Assembly (NCBI GenBank): GCA_030267565.1
Contig: BRXU01000001.1
Coordinates: forward strand, 5,208,001 to 5,272,000
Length of the DNA stretch: 64,000 nt
Direction: 5' to 3'
Origin: Pleodorina starrii
Taxonomy: Eukaryota; Chlorophyta; Chlorophyceae; Chlamydomonadales; Volvocaceae
The notes beneath the pieces are model-generated. The model had not been told where the DNA came from and made no database searches. It was given only the letters and a program-made list of their open reading frames with translations. Each line of letters opens with the position of its first letter. The first letter of the stretch is position 1. Shown here piece by piece: positions 1 to 11,964 of this stretch. The position numbers and the translations under genes were made by a program.

Positions 1-2340
1 CGACCATAATGTCGTACTTTTGGAAGTTGTGGCTGGAGGCCTCTTGGGGCCGAAAGGCTGGGGAGTCAGTGACATGATGCGGCATCATGCCTTGATGCGG
101 GATGCGCGATGTCGGACTCGTCGTAACGTTGCGTGTGTTGCGTCGACCCTTCTTCAATGTACGTAAGCGCCTGCAGGGATTGCAGTGCGGGGCTCCATTT
201 GCTCATGATTGGGCTGGACATGGTTCTCTTTACGGCCGAAGGCTTTGCTTGTGTTGTCAAGGGTTGTATTGTTCCCACCGGTGTTGACATGCGATGGTTT
301 TCTGTCAGGCAGGGTGCCCGTGCTTCGCGGCGGCGGGCGGGCGGGCACAGCGGTCGGGGATCGCGCGGTTACAAGTGGGTCCGTGCCGGCGGTGGCGGTG
401 GCGGTGGGGCGAGCTTGTATCATTCGCGGTCCATGGGCGACATGAGGACAACAATTATTTAACGTGCCAGTTTGTGTGTCTTCCTTAAAAATACTTCGTG
501 CACGGTGTATGGTATGTGACATGCGGCGCTATGTTAGCGCCGTACACCTTTGGCACCCCAATTCGTGAATCCGTTAATGCCAATAAGCTGAAGTGAAGGC
601 GCATCGATCTTAAGCGTTGGAAATCGTATTTCACGAGCCCAATCACCATTATTCAACGGCCGGCCCGGCGCGTTCGTCGGTGAGGCGGTGAGAGTCTTGA
701 TACTAACGATGTTGGCGGTGGTGGTGGTGCTGCTGCTGCGGGTGCCGCTGGTTCAAGGGCCGCGCTGTAGTGAAGGCGGTAGTTGAATCTGGCTCGCGCG
801 CGCCGCCTAGAAATCAGCATGGGGACGGGCTGCATGCCGGGCGAAGTGCGAGGATTGGCGGCGGCGGCCTGGCCCGGTTTCAGGGGCAGGTCGGTGCCAG
901 AGTCGGGTGCCAGAGTCGGGCTGATGGGTGCGAAGTGGTCTAAGGCCTGGTGGGACCGGTTCGAGTGGGGTCGGAAGCGGAAGGGCTGACAGACGAATGG
1001 GCTCCTCTTGGGGTTCACGGCGCGCTGTACTTTGCCCTTGCTCCGCCCAGGCTAGGTGGAGTCAGTTGGTCAGACTGACGTGTTCGGATGAAAACCCGCG
1101 CGTGGCTCCGAGGACTGGTCATGCACCGCGCGCGGCGAGAGCCCAGACGGGCCCTGCACTGCCCCGATTGCAGGCCGCAGGCGCTTGCTGAGCTGGACTA
1201 GTTTCTTACTGGACACAGGGCATACCGTACACAAGTGGGCGTTGGATGGCTGGCCTGGGTGCGCTCATCTTCGCGTGTTTTGTGTGCTTGTTGTTCTTCA
1301 TTTCCCTGGCGGCTCTCACCACGCATTGCTGAGCTGCGCGCTCTGCGGCACCTCGCCTCCTGCACGGCCGGGGCCACGTGTGTGCGAGCTGTCGTTGGGA
1401 TGTGAAGGGGCTCCCTTGGGGCGCGTCGGGTGAAGCGGTTGGTGCGCGTCGCGTCGCGGCCTCGTTCCGCCTCTGCCACGTGGCGCCGCATTTGCGCCCC
1501 GGGCTGGGCGGGAAGGAGATGGGGCGCTGTCCTTCCGGTGGCCGTCTGGAGGGCAGCTGGTCGCTGCTGGTTGTATGTTGTGTTGCGATGCCGTCAACTT
1601 TGTCCGTCAGAGCTGAGCTTATTTGCGCCATACAATTTCCACATCCAGATAAACGTTTGCATACGTTCGGTTTTGGAGCATGGCTGTGTGGGGCAAGTGT
1701 GTCGCTTTCAGCCGCGCTGGGCGCCTGGGCCTGGTCGGACGCGCCGAAATGGCGCCGCTCGCTACCAGTCCGGCGTTTTTCCGCCGGGCGCTGTGAGATG
1801 CGTAGCGACCTGTCGTGAGGCCCTGGGAATGGGTCTTCATCATGGTTGTCGATTGTGTACCGGTTACGGCGCTTGTTGTTCGTTTGAGCCTCCAGAGGCG
1901 TCTGTGTTTGCCAATAAGTATGTGTTATGCGTCATAATGTTGCTTGGGTGATTAAGAAGTGAAGTTGTGGATGGTTGGAAGGTGGGAGAGCGCTTGACCG
2001 CCGGAGAAGCCATACACATGTGTTACAAGACCACTCTTTGCTTGCCGTATTGTACGGCGTCTGTTTGCATTACCGTCAAGGTATGGCGACTTCCCCGCAT
2101 GATGGTCGCTCCCTATGATAGGCTGCCGCTCGGACCCATGACACGGGCATGGATGGGGTGCCGTGGAGGGGCACGCACAACGCCCCCCAAACGCACACCC
2201 CCTCAGCTCGTATGCAGGCTCCTCCATGGCAGGCAATGCACGGCGGTTCATGAGCCTCTGGGTTCGTCTGGACCGTACGAGCTCGCTGAAGCTTGTAACA
2301 TCATCATCACTATCAGGCGCCTCCTCGTGCTGAGTGCCAG
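1..2340. other. left-edge stretch without a recognisable gene
   Basis: No exon chain with family similarity was found on either strand. The open frames here are short, overlap one another and have no protein-like composition. A short direct duplication of the motif ggtgccagagtcgg lies near 893-918. The stretch may hold untranslated or intergenic DNA and the far end of the WDR92 3' UTR, which is transcribed leftward. Confidence 0.5.
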
Positions 2341-2346
2341 GATGGG

Positions 2347-2358
2347 TTACAGCTTACA
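2347..2358 (-). terminator. candidate WDR92 poly(A) signals (two TGTAA)
   Basis: Two TGTAA motifs on the minus strand (TTACA at 2347-2351 and 2354-2358 on plus) lie about 760 nt downstream of the WDR92 stop. They are the first such motifs in that direction. TGTAA is the usual green-algal poly(A) signal. The implied 3' UTR is long, so this is only a candidate. Confidence 0.4.
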
Positions 2359-3119
2359 GGCTTCCCGGGCACGCCGGGTGCTAGCCTGGCGAAAGCCTTC
2401 CTGACCCTTCCTTCATACCGCGCTGTGCTGCCGGGGCTCGGGAGGCAAAAGGCAGCCGGAAGCACAACCGCAAGGCGCGCGCACCTCATCCGAACCATCG
2501 ACCGACAATACCAGGCCAGTCGCTATCTGCCGGCCTTGACAGCAAGCACCCGTACGTCTCCGAAGTGCGCGCAGTGTGAAAGCGCGCTGTGGGCATCCCC
2601 CCCCGGCTCCCCAGCTGCCTCTTGACGCACACACCAACCCGTGCGGTCGGTCGCCGCTGCACTCGCTCGCCGACCCCGCCTGCCAGCAATGCCTACCGCG
2701 GCCGACGCAACACGGCAACAGTGCTTTTCGAATGAATGCGTGCTCCGAATCTTCGATCACGGACAATGCCAGTCAGTCGCATGAGGCCGCGCTCGTGCCC
2801 TCACGCGCGGCACGCGTCCTTCCCACCCTCCGCCCCCCTTCCGCAGCACCCATTCGACCACCCATTCATCTAACGCACCGTGCGGCCGTCAGCGAGCGCC
2901 TCTGCACCCGCTCCTTCCCAACCCCACCCGCGGCCAGCAGCGGCCCCACCGCTGAGGCTCCCCGAACTCACTCCCTTGCGAACAGTGCAACCGGAGAAGC
3001 AGGTCCTCACCTCCGACCCCCGACTGGGACTATCTCAATGCAGACCCCACCCGCTCGCTCTCTCTTCTCTCTCGCTCCCACCCGCTCGCTGTACGTAGAA
3101 CCAGACCCAGTCCGGGAAC

Positions 3120-6100
3120 TTAAACCTTGTTGAGCTTGGTGGTGATGCCGACGCGCACGGCCTGGTCGAACGCGACGCACACGAAGAGGCCCTCCTTGTC
3201 GGGGCTCCAGTCGAATCCCGAGATGGGCTGCGTGCTCAGGTTCTTGTAGTTGAGCATCTCCACCGAGCCAGCCACGCCCAGCTCCACACCGTCGTGGTCC
3301 TGAGCGACGACGGGGGGAGGGGCCGGGGTGCAGGGGGAGCGGGCGTAAACGAAACAAGCCCGTGCACCTGCACGCGAGTTCAGGTGCTGCCGCCGGTCTG
3401 CACACTCCGCGTCGCGTCCCTCCCTGCGTTCCTGCCCTGGAGCCCTGTGCCTCCGCCCTGTGCCTCTCCGTAATCAGTCTAGTCCGGTTCGGCCCGGTCT
3501 GCGCCACCGCGCGGGTCTGCTCCCGCGCTCCTCTCCTCCCCTCTCCTCTCCCACCTTGACCTTCCGCTGGTCGGGGTAGTGGTACTTATAGAGGTACAGG
3601 TTGCCATCCCCGGCCGCCACCATGAACACCTCCCGATTCTGCGGCAGGTGGTGGCAGCCCCACACCGTGGCGCCGGCGGTGATCTTCTCAGACACGCTCG
3701 CAAAGCCCTGGGGGTAAGGAGGCGGGGAGACCGGGAGGGAGGCAGGGAGGCGGGGGGAAGGAAGGTAGGCAGGACGGGCGGAAATGCGTTTCGCGGTGGA
3801 CGGACGGGCGGGCGGGAGGCGCCCTGTGTGGCCAGTCCCCGACAAACCGGGCGGCGGTGAGATGGTCTCCTGCCTCTGCCGCCCCCTGGAGGTTTGTCAG
3901 CCTCCGCATGAGTCCTCTCCCCTGTCCCCTCCGCCGACGTATCCACCCGCTTTCGTGCGTACGCACGTCCTCCCGCGCCACAGCGCCCCACCACTGGGGA
4001 GCATCACCGCCACCACAGCGCCACCCGCGGCACCAACCCCGACCGCGCCCCGGTGCACAACGGGACCTGCCTTCTTGGGGTGCTGCGTGCGCGCGTCGAA
4101 CACGTGGAACTGCGCCTCCAGGCAGGTGACCACAAACTTGTTCATGGCAATGTCCTTGCGGTCAAACTGCACGCCGCACACGCCGTTCTTGACGTTCGTC
4201 TCCCACCGCACCTGCACGTCCCAAGGCGGCAGGGGAGGCGGCGGTGAAGGAGGAGGCGGCGGCGGAGCAGAGATACACCACTGGCCGACCCGTGGGTCGC
4301 GGCGGATAAGCCACGTCACGACGTGGCCAGCCATTACGGCGAAAGACAGCGGCAGGCAAGTTTACGAACAGGACACGACACCGACACAGCAGTCTCCTGT
4401 GGCCCACAGGTTGACCGCATCCAGGCGACAGAGACGCCCGCCCCACGGCCCCAGTACCAATTGCTAGCTAGGATATCCTCGCGTCAAGTTCCGTCCTCGA
4501 TAAACAACAGCACCCCGGCTGCGTCAACGGCGCTCCAAAACCAGCCCACATCCTCCTGCCAGAGGCCCGGTTGACCCGTCCGACCTTGTTCATTCGCAAG
4601 TCAAACAGCTTGACGTCCCCGTTGTCATATCCCGCCAGCACGCAGCGCTCCTCGTCGTTGTACGAGTTACCGAAGGCCACACACCAGCAGTCCCTGCACA
4701 GGGAAAAGATGGAAGGTGACGACGCAAGAGAGGACGGTGCTACAGGTGAGGATGAGTTCAGACGCAAGGCAGCCCACGCGTCTGCGGGGCTCGCCAGCCA
4801 ACACCAGCCACTTGCCAGCCCAGCGGGCCTCGCATTACGCACCTGATGTTGTTGGGGTCTGCCGGCTCAAAGGCGGCGACCGGAGCGTCCTGTTGCCGTA
4901 CATCCCAAACCCGCACACAACCGTCCCGTCCGCACGTCACGAGCTCTGGCGCCCCGTAGCCCTTGGCCTGTAGTACAGTAATACGATAACGCGTGGCATG
5001 CGGGCACGCAAAGGATTCAGGTCAGAGCGGGATGGGCAGGCGGGTGAGGGCAGCGCAGGAGCGGGCCGGCCTGGGGACTAGGCAGGAGGCCACACGTGCG
5101 GTGCCAGCAGCTTCCATAATCGGCGGTCCTTACGTTGCACGGCCCCGACGGGTCCTGAAACCACCCTGAGAACTGCTCGAGCCCCGGCTCCACTGCCGGA
5201 GCCCCAGCTCTGCTTCGCCCGCACGCACATCCCGTATAGCCGTCAACCGGCCCCCGCCCAGCCGCCCGCAGGCCACCCCACACAAGCCCTCCCGCCCACC
5301 TGCCCGCCGCAGCCGTCGATTGCATTGACAATGGACGCGTGCGCCTGTGCGGAGAAGACCGGCTGGCTCGTGTTCTCCAGGTCCCAAATCTGCAGCTCCC
5401 CGCCGAAGTTGCCGCTGGCCAGACGGCGCTCCGCCAGAGATGAGGCGCCAAACGTGCCGCATTTGAACGACTGCTTCTTCTCAGACTCCTTTACAGTCTT
5501 CAGATCCGGACCATCAAGCTCGTACACCTTGGGGCGATGGAGAGGGCGGCAGAAGAGGTTGGGAGGGCCAGGGCGGCGGTGAGGCGAGAGTGCGGGGCGG
5601 CCGGCGGGAATCTCAGCGGGAGGTCAACGTTTGCGCGCTTCGCGAGTGCGCTGAAGCCCCCACTGCGACCGCAACTGCACAGCTGGTTTCGAGATTTTGG
5701 GTTCTGGGTCCGGCTCGTGGACAGAGCTGCGGCGGCCGTTGGGCCTGCGGAAATTACGGAAGCCGGGCCGGGAGTTATTGGGGGACCTGTGCGCGCCTGC
5801 TTCCGTAATCTTGGCTAGAGCCTGTCCATGAGCCGGGACGTGCATCACCGCCCCGCCACGCGCACGTGTCGTTGTTGTGCTTATCGGGCGTAACTGTCCG
5901 TTTGGCTTGGTCCGGCGGCGACGCGGTCGCAACTTTTCCGGTATTGGTAACGGGTATGCCTGGTAGGTATGCTGGGTCATGGGTCCGTTCGCTTACGTCG
6001 CCTCCATCCCTCCACTGCGGTCTCGTTTTTGTTGGCCCCCCTGCCCAAGAGGCCCGAGCAGCCAAGCAGCGGCGTGGGGTGCATGCCGTCTCCACTGCCG

Positions 6101-6609
6101 CCACCTGCTTGCGGCCCGCAACGAGGCCCCTCGGCCTGGCGCTGCGCGGCCCAGGCCACGCTGCTGGCATGGCGCAGAGTCGTCGCACACGTCCCCTGCC
6201 CCCGGGAACCATACGCTGCCGTAACGGTCCGCGTCTGCATTGCGCAGACCCCCACCTGGAGGCAGCCTGTATTCCTGGCATAAGAGCCCAGCGTCACAAA
6301 CTTGGCGCTCCCCGGGATCCATCTGCAGCAGCGTCAAAAGCTGTCAGCACCTGCTGAACCCTGGTTCTTGGCCGCCAAACCGCACAGCCAAGTCATGGGC
6401 CGACGGGCCAGCGGAACTGTGCAGCAAGGTTGAGGGCCTCCGGGAGCATGCTGGCGGGCAACAATACGGGTGAAAAAGCTCGACACGCATAGGACGACAT
6501 GACACGCAAATCCAAACAGTAAGCAGCCCGCTTACTTGCAGTCGTATAAGGTGACCGTCAGACTTTTATGTAGATGTTCTAGTATTTGCGGCTTATTCTG
6601 AGCGTCCAT
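3120..6609 (-). CDS. WDR92: WDR92 / Monad, axonemal dynein assembly factor (DNAAF10)
   Basis: This is a seven-bladed WD40 protein that acts with the R2TP/prefoldin-like co-chaperone machinery in cytoplasmic pre-assembly of axonemal dyneins. Eight exons join without phase conflict: 6536-6609, 6256-6322, 5300-5527, 4843-4967, 4585-4693, 4071-4211, 3555-3707 and 3120-3299. They give 358 aa, against about 357 in animals. Diagnostic stretches include [79 protein letters not shown] and the C-terminal WSPDK...TKLNKV. The ATG at 6609 is followed by the family's PQI.EH..KSL start. The intron after exon 6 appears to use a GC donor (4070-4069), because only that join preserves the [12 protein letters not shown] frame. 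It is divergent from the carrier gene at 7430. Confidence 0.96.
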
Positions 6610-7429
6610 GGACGACTGCCTTGACTAAGAAACTTCACGGATGTCTGTGTCTTGCTTCAACAACTTGAATGCCTGAAACAACGCTATTCCTTGAAACAGT
6701 CCAATAAATTGTTTTCCATGTCAGTAACCACTAAAACTGAATGGCACTCACGACCACCGTTTGCTGTAATCAATGTAAAGTCCATGCAGAATGCATGATG
6801 TAGCTGCGAACACATATGAATACTCAGCGTAGTAGACACCTTGCATGAGCAATTATTTCTACAGTACGACACGGTGGTGATTCCGTTTATAACACGCCTT
6901 TTTGTTACGCTGTGCCCCACTTTTCACGCTTTAGAAGTCTGAGGCAGCTAGTGGCTTTGGTCTGCTCCTTGAGTCATCTCGCACTGTTCTCTGGTGCGTG
7001 ACCTCGCCGGCCCTCGCCCCGACGACCCCGTGCCCGCGCACGAAAAGGTGAGCAGTCCACCCGCCATGATTAGCGAATATGATTAATAGCTGAGCATCCA
7101 TACTCTCCCGTCTTGTGATGTTGAGCCGCCAAAGCTGCAACGGCCGTTTGATTGTTGCTGAGAGGGACGGAAGGTCGCGCACGACGGGAGGCATCCTCGC
7201 CGCCTATTCTTTCTTGGGCATTTGATGATCCATCCGTTTTTGCAAGGTGCCACACCGCTATCTACTGGAGGGTTTCTGATGCGCGCTTGCCGAGCCGATG
7301 TTGTTAATAGTGTATGGCGGTCTCGCCGGGATCACATCGATTGCTACTCCGGATTTTGTCATAACCACAGTCGAGATCGCTAAGCTTGACATGGAGTTTC
7401 ACCGCTCTTACACCGCTCCCTACCTGCAG
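6610..7429. promoter_or_regulatory. divergent intergenic region, WDR92 / mitochondrial carrier
   Basis: This 820-bp interval separates two outward-facing start codons and should contain both promoters and 5' UTRs. It is more AT-rich than the flanking exons. A TATAAA-like string on minus lies near 6887-6892, about 280 nt upstream of the WDR92 ATG. It holds no convincing coding exon. Confidence 0.5.
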
Positions 7430-9311
7430 ATGTCGACCCAGAGCCAGCCCCCTGCTGCCTGGAAGGCGGCTAAGCCGTTCGTGAACGGTGGCCTGTCGGG
7501 CATGATGGCCACTTGCATCATCCAGCCCATTGACATGGTGAAGGTCCGCATCCAGCTCGGTGCCAAGGGTGGACCGGTAAGGGGGGTACAGTGGGTTTCG
7601 AGGTACATGTAGCTCTAGCTGGGATGCAGGAAAAGTGTCGAGGGAATCCCATTTTTGTGCGGCACACGGCCCTTTTCCGTGCTGGATCCTGAATTACGGC
7701 CTCGTCACGACACGCGTGCCGAGGTTGCCGGGGGGGCGGCCTATTTCCGGCCTACTTCCAGACAACGCTTTCCCTTCCTTTCATGATCGCAGCTCGCTGT
7801 TGGCGCTGAGATTGCGCGCAAGGATGGCATCCGTGCGCTGTACAAGGGCCTGAGCGCTGGCTTGCTCCGCCAGGCGACGTACACGACGACTCGTCTGGGA
7901 GTGTTCAACATGATGTCTGACGAGCTGAAGGCCCGCAACAACGGCAAGGTCGGTGGCCATGCTGGCTGCACATGTGTTTGGTTGTTGCCTGGCATCTGGA
8001 TGATACTCTTTTGATTCGGTGGCACCGCGTGGTCTATCCACTTGACGACATCTTGTTTCTCTGTCCACCCCTGCAGAACCTGCCCCTCTGGCAGAAGGCG
8101 CTTGCTGGTCTGTCGGCCGGTGGCATCGGCGCTCTGGTGGGCTCCCCTGCCGATCTCACCCTCATCCGCATGCAGGTGTGTCGGGAGAGGAATGATCTGC
8201 GGATGGGTCCTGACGGTTGGCGCTCATCATCACCCCCATCTTCAACTAAGTTGAATTCTTGGTATCTCTTGAACTGACAGCGTGTGCTATATTCCGCGCC
8301 ACTGTGTGGCAGGCCGATTCGACCCTGCCACCGGAGCAGCGCCGCAACTACAAGGGCGTCGGTGATGCGTTCGTCAGGTAAATCTGTCGCTCTATGCCGT
8401 AGTGTAGCCTGCTTAAGATGTGCTACTTAGGCCTTTGCACTGTCCGGTCGGGAAGTACCGTTCTTGCTTGTGAAGTCCATAACCGGCGGCCTCCATCCTC
8501 CTATCAGGATCGTCCGCGAGGATGGCGTCGGTGGTCTCTTCCGCGGTGCGGCGCCCACGGTTGTGCGCGCCATGTCCCTGAACATGGGCATGCTTGCATC
8601 CAACGATCAGGTGGGCCGGATACAGGGAGTTGCTTCGTTGTACGTGCGCGCACGCTGTGCACTGCCTAATGACCCTGCTGTTTCCGGTTTCATTGAAACA
8701 CCCGCGGTAGGCCAAGGAGATGATTGAGGGTGCTGGCTTCGAGAAGGGCGGCAGCGTTGCCGTGCTGGGCGGTGCTTTCATTGCGGGCTTCCTGGCGTCT
8801 GCGTTCAGGTAAATCCAGTCGTATCAGACCTTCGACGGTTCTATGGCTTAAGAGCATCTTCATAGCGAGGTTAAAAGTCATGTTTTACTAACTTGGTTCC
8901 GTCGTGTCTTGCTCGCAGCCTGCCGTTCGACTTCATCAAGACGCGCCTGCAGAAGATGACCCCTAACCCCGACGGTACCATGCCGTACAAGGGCCCGATT
9001 GATTGCGCCATCCAAACCCTCAAGAACGAGGGGCCGATGAAGTTTTACACGGGTAGGCTAACAACAGCACAATGGGTACCGCATATCGAGATGCCTGCGG
9101 TTAGAGCTGTTAGCGCGATTTCGTCTTGTCGTCTGTTGCGGCCTGCTGGTTCAGTTCGCAGCAGCTGTGACACTTCACCAAGAATACGGTCATTCTGCGT
9201 CTTGCCCCTGCAGGCTTCCCGACGTACTGCATCCGCATCGCGCCCCACGTGGTGTTCACGCTGGTCTTCGTGGACATGCTCCCTAAGCTGCAGAAGCCCC
9301 TGGGCCTCTAA
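7430..9311 (+). CDS. mitochondrial 2-oxoglutarate/malate (dicarboxylate/tricarboxylate, DTC-type) carrier
   Basis: This is an inner-membrane antiporter of the SLC25 family. Exons 7430-7576, 7793-7948, 8077-8175, 8313-8377, 8508-8610, 8711-8808, 8919-9052 and 9214-9311 join in phase to 299 aa, the usual carrier length. The three repeats each carry the PX[DE]XX[KR] signature: PIDMVKVRIQ (about residue 33), PADLTLIRMQ (about 125) and PFDFIKTRLQ (about 225). Plant DTC-type landmarks are present: KPFVNGG.SGM.AT, YKGLSAGLLRQATYTT.RLG, ADSTLP..QRRNY, RAM.LNMGMLAS and RIAPHV near the end. The start chosen is MSTQSQ at 7430; an in-frame upstream ATG at 7391 would add 13 residues. By family it exchanges malate or citrate with 2-oxoglutarate. 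Exact substrate preference cannot be read from sequence. Confidence 0.94.
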
Positions 9312-9778
9312 AGCCGAGTCCTGCTGGATTCTTGACATGACAAGTACCTTCTTTTGCTTGAACGCCTACTGACATGGTCTGGCATGCGCCATTCCAACGA
9401 GCTTGTGAGCATTGTGAGGCGGACACTTGAGTGATGTGCGTTGGCCTCGGTGGCAATTTTAAGCTGTTACGTCGTCGATGCGGGCCGGCTATGCTTGTTT
9501 GACTTACTCCTTATTCTTCCGCGTCCCCAACACATCGGGATGGTGCACGCAGCGCTCCACGGATTCGGGGGGTTTCACGGATTAGGCTAGGTGGTATTTT
9601 TTTGCGGCAGTGAATGCCGCCTGGCGTCAGGTTGGATGTTTATTTGTTTATGTCTACGCGAATTGCGTGACACGCTAGGCGCCGTGCATCTGGCGTTCCT
9701 AGGTTTACTGAGTGATTGGCCACGTTCGCGATCGTTCGCGCCGATTCAGGTCGGTGTGAACGGGGTACAACAATAGTT

Positions 9779-9783
9779 TGTAA
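9779..9783 (+). terminator. TGTAA poly(A) signal of the carrier gene
   Basis: A TGTAA motif lies 468 nt after the carrier stop codon, a typical volvocine 3' UTR length. No earlier copy was seen on this strand. Confidence 0.6.
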
Positions 9784-11820
9784 GCTTCCAAGTCGCAGCC
9801 TCTGATGCGAAACCTTCATGCCTTGCGCCCATCATACAGGGCATGGCATGGGACACTCCCAGGAAACATTCGCAAGGTCGTCCCCACAAAAGCCCTGCCC
9901 ACTTCCTGCGTTGACGTGAAACCAACAAGCAGTGCATGCACTTAACATGCTCCCGGGGGTTCTCTGCTGGCATTAGTCTGCTGGTAAGGGTGCGCTGCAT
10001 GATGAGGCGTTGCCGGCTGCACAACAGGGAAAATGTAGGCAGGCGTGTGTGCAGAGAGAGCAGAACTCCCTACGCATATCCTGCAGCACCCCAGGAAGGG
10101 TGCAGCACTCTGAACCATCTGGGCACCACGTTGCTGATCGGCGTGAAGCCTTCGCGAACGTCAGCACGCTAGGCCAATGGACGACCATCAGCTAGGAATG
10201 ATCGCAGACGATCGACCATCAGCTGACGAGTATCAGTACGGTCTCGTTAGGATGCGATCATTACAAGGGGAAACGGCTTTCATACCGGTTGCAAGCCGTA
10301 CAGGCTAGACCTCATCCTACCCCAGGGGCACTCGCGGAGGGGTGCCTAAGGAGTTGCCTCCGAGCCCACCAGCACCAAGCCCGCAGTGGCACCAGGCCCA
10401 CGAGCACCTAGCCTACCCAAACCAGAGGAGCCATCTGCTTCTGTGTTGACCTCATGTGAGTTAATCGTGCGCATCGTGCACCCCTGACGTAATTTCATTT
10501 CAAGGTCGCGCGGGCAACTACGATTACAACCAGGGACAACCCGTTCGCCCTCAGAACCAACGCCTCTGTTGCCGCCTGATACACGCCAAACCCAGCTGCG
10601 AATTACAGCTCACCGCCATCCTCCTCCTCCCCATCACTCTCCCCTGCGCTCTCCCACGCGCCCGCCTCCTCGCTTCCGAACTCCCCATCGACCTCCCCGC
10701 TGCTGCTGGCCACTTCCCCGTCACTCTCTCCATTGCCACGCTCCCCCCCGTCGCTGCGCCCGTGCCCGCTGCCGCCGCTCTCGACCCGACCCTGCTTGTG
10801 CACTGGGCCCGGCCCCGGCCGCTGCTGTGGCGGCGGCCTCCACCGTGCTCCCGCTAGCCGCCGCCTTTGCCAGCATGACACCCTTGATGGCCCTCCCGGG
10901 AGCGTCCAGCTGCGCCTTGCGTTGTCCCACTCCCAGTGCCCGGAGTTTTGTGATGTCGCGCAGACTGTCACTCGAATAATTTTTTAACGTCGCGCAAACC
11001 TTGACGGAATTATTTTATTTACTTGGCATCTTCTTTCGAATAATTATTTATTTCTGCGCGACGATACCCTGAGGGTACGGTAGAGCTCTAAATGCGCTAT
11101 AAAGCCCGTAACGTGAAAACATTACAGGCTCCAGGGGCCAAGTTGGGCGACGACACCCCTTCTTGAAGGTAATCTCTGAGCCTGCCCCCTACCTGTTGAC
11201 CCCACGGGTCGTTCCTGTCTGGGTGACTGGCTGTCTTGGTCTGGGTGCGCTTTCCTTAAGCCCCTGTCATCTCACGCTGCAGTGCACGGCCAGTTGGCCT
11301 GCTGACTGTACCCTACCCTTTCCAAGGTCTGAAGCCAGTCGACACACACGACAAGGTGTGTACGGCATACGTACCATATAATGCTCAGCCTAAGCCTACT
11401 TCCCTGCTTTCTGAAGCCGTGCAGGAAAATTCGTGTTCACAAGCCTTGTTACATCGGTGCAACCAGCACACGAATTCCCAATGTTCCATAAACAGGAACC
11501 TAACAATGGGGCCTCCTGCCACGTACCCAACCGACGACTCCCAACATGGCAATTTTATCCATGTACGATAGGAGAATCCACCCACATAATATGAGCACAT
11601 GTGCACGAGTCACTGTTCAGCTCCAAAGCTGGCCTAAAGGCACTTCGCCCAAAGTTACGCTTCGCCATACATGTCGGTATGTGCCTGCACCGTACCAGTG
11701 GTAGGTGCATGTCAAGACAGTCAAAAATGTTCGAAATGTACCACACGAGCATCGGCCGTGGTATAAAGCCCTTTCCACAGCCTTTTCTCTCCCTTATAAT
11801 GCCCTATGGCCTCTGTCAGT
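9784..11820. other. intergenic region between carrier and KH-protein 3' ends
   Basis: The region lies between two convergent genes. It contains a locally duplicated cgaccatcagct motif (near 10183 and 10211), an AT-rich repeat segment at about 10960-11085 (listed separately), and no exon chain I can support. The open frames around 10560-10990 are low-complexity Pro/Arg or Ala shadows. Confidence 0.5.
10960..11085 (+). repeat. AT-rich dispersed repeat with internal GTCGCG subrepeats (copy A)
   Basis: The segment repeats an aataattatttt-like block followed by a gtcgcg/gcgcgac block, and ends in a tail resembling gcgacgataccctgagggtacggta. A related tail and related subrepeats occur at about 29281-29645 inside a kinase intron. 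No coding capacity is seen. It is probably a non-autonomous mobile-element remnant, but the class is unknown. Confidence 0.55.
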
Positions 11821-11824
11821 CAAT

Positions 11825-11829
11825 TTACA
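11825..11829 (-). terminator. TGTAA poly(A) signal of the KH-protein gene
   Basis: TTACA on plus (TGTAA on minus) lies about 136 nt past the KH-gene stop codon. Confidence 0.55.
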
Positions 11830-11964
11830 TGCCCAGGTCTGATAACGTCCCTCATCCCAGGACTGTGCCAACAGGCACAAAATACCAGCCTGTCCAATGA
11901 AGCGAAGCCCATGCGCCAATGATAGCTCCAAACAGTGCCGTTGTCCCAGGCAGTACTAGACCAA

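Noticed and set aside
2576..3133. 185-codon plus-strand frame left of WDR92
   Set aside because: It lies opposite the WDR92 3' UTR and last codons, has Pro/Ser/Ala-biased composition, and shows no domain or splice support.
7298..7429. N-terminal extension of the mitochondrial carrier from upstream ATGs
   Set aside because: Carriers of this family normally start close to the first repeat; MSTQSQPPAAW at 7430 gives the usual length of 299 aa.
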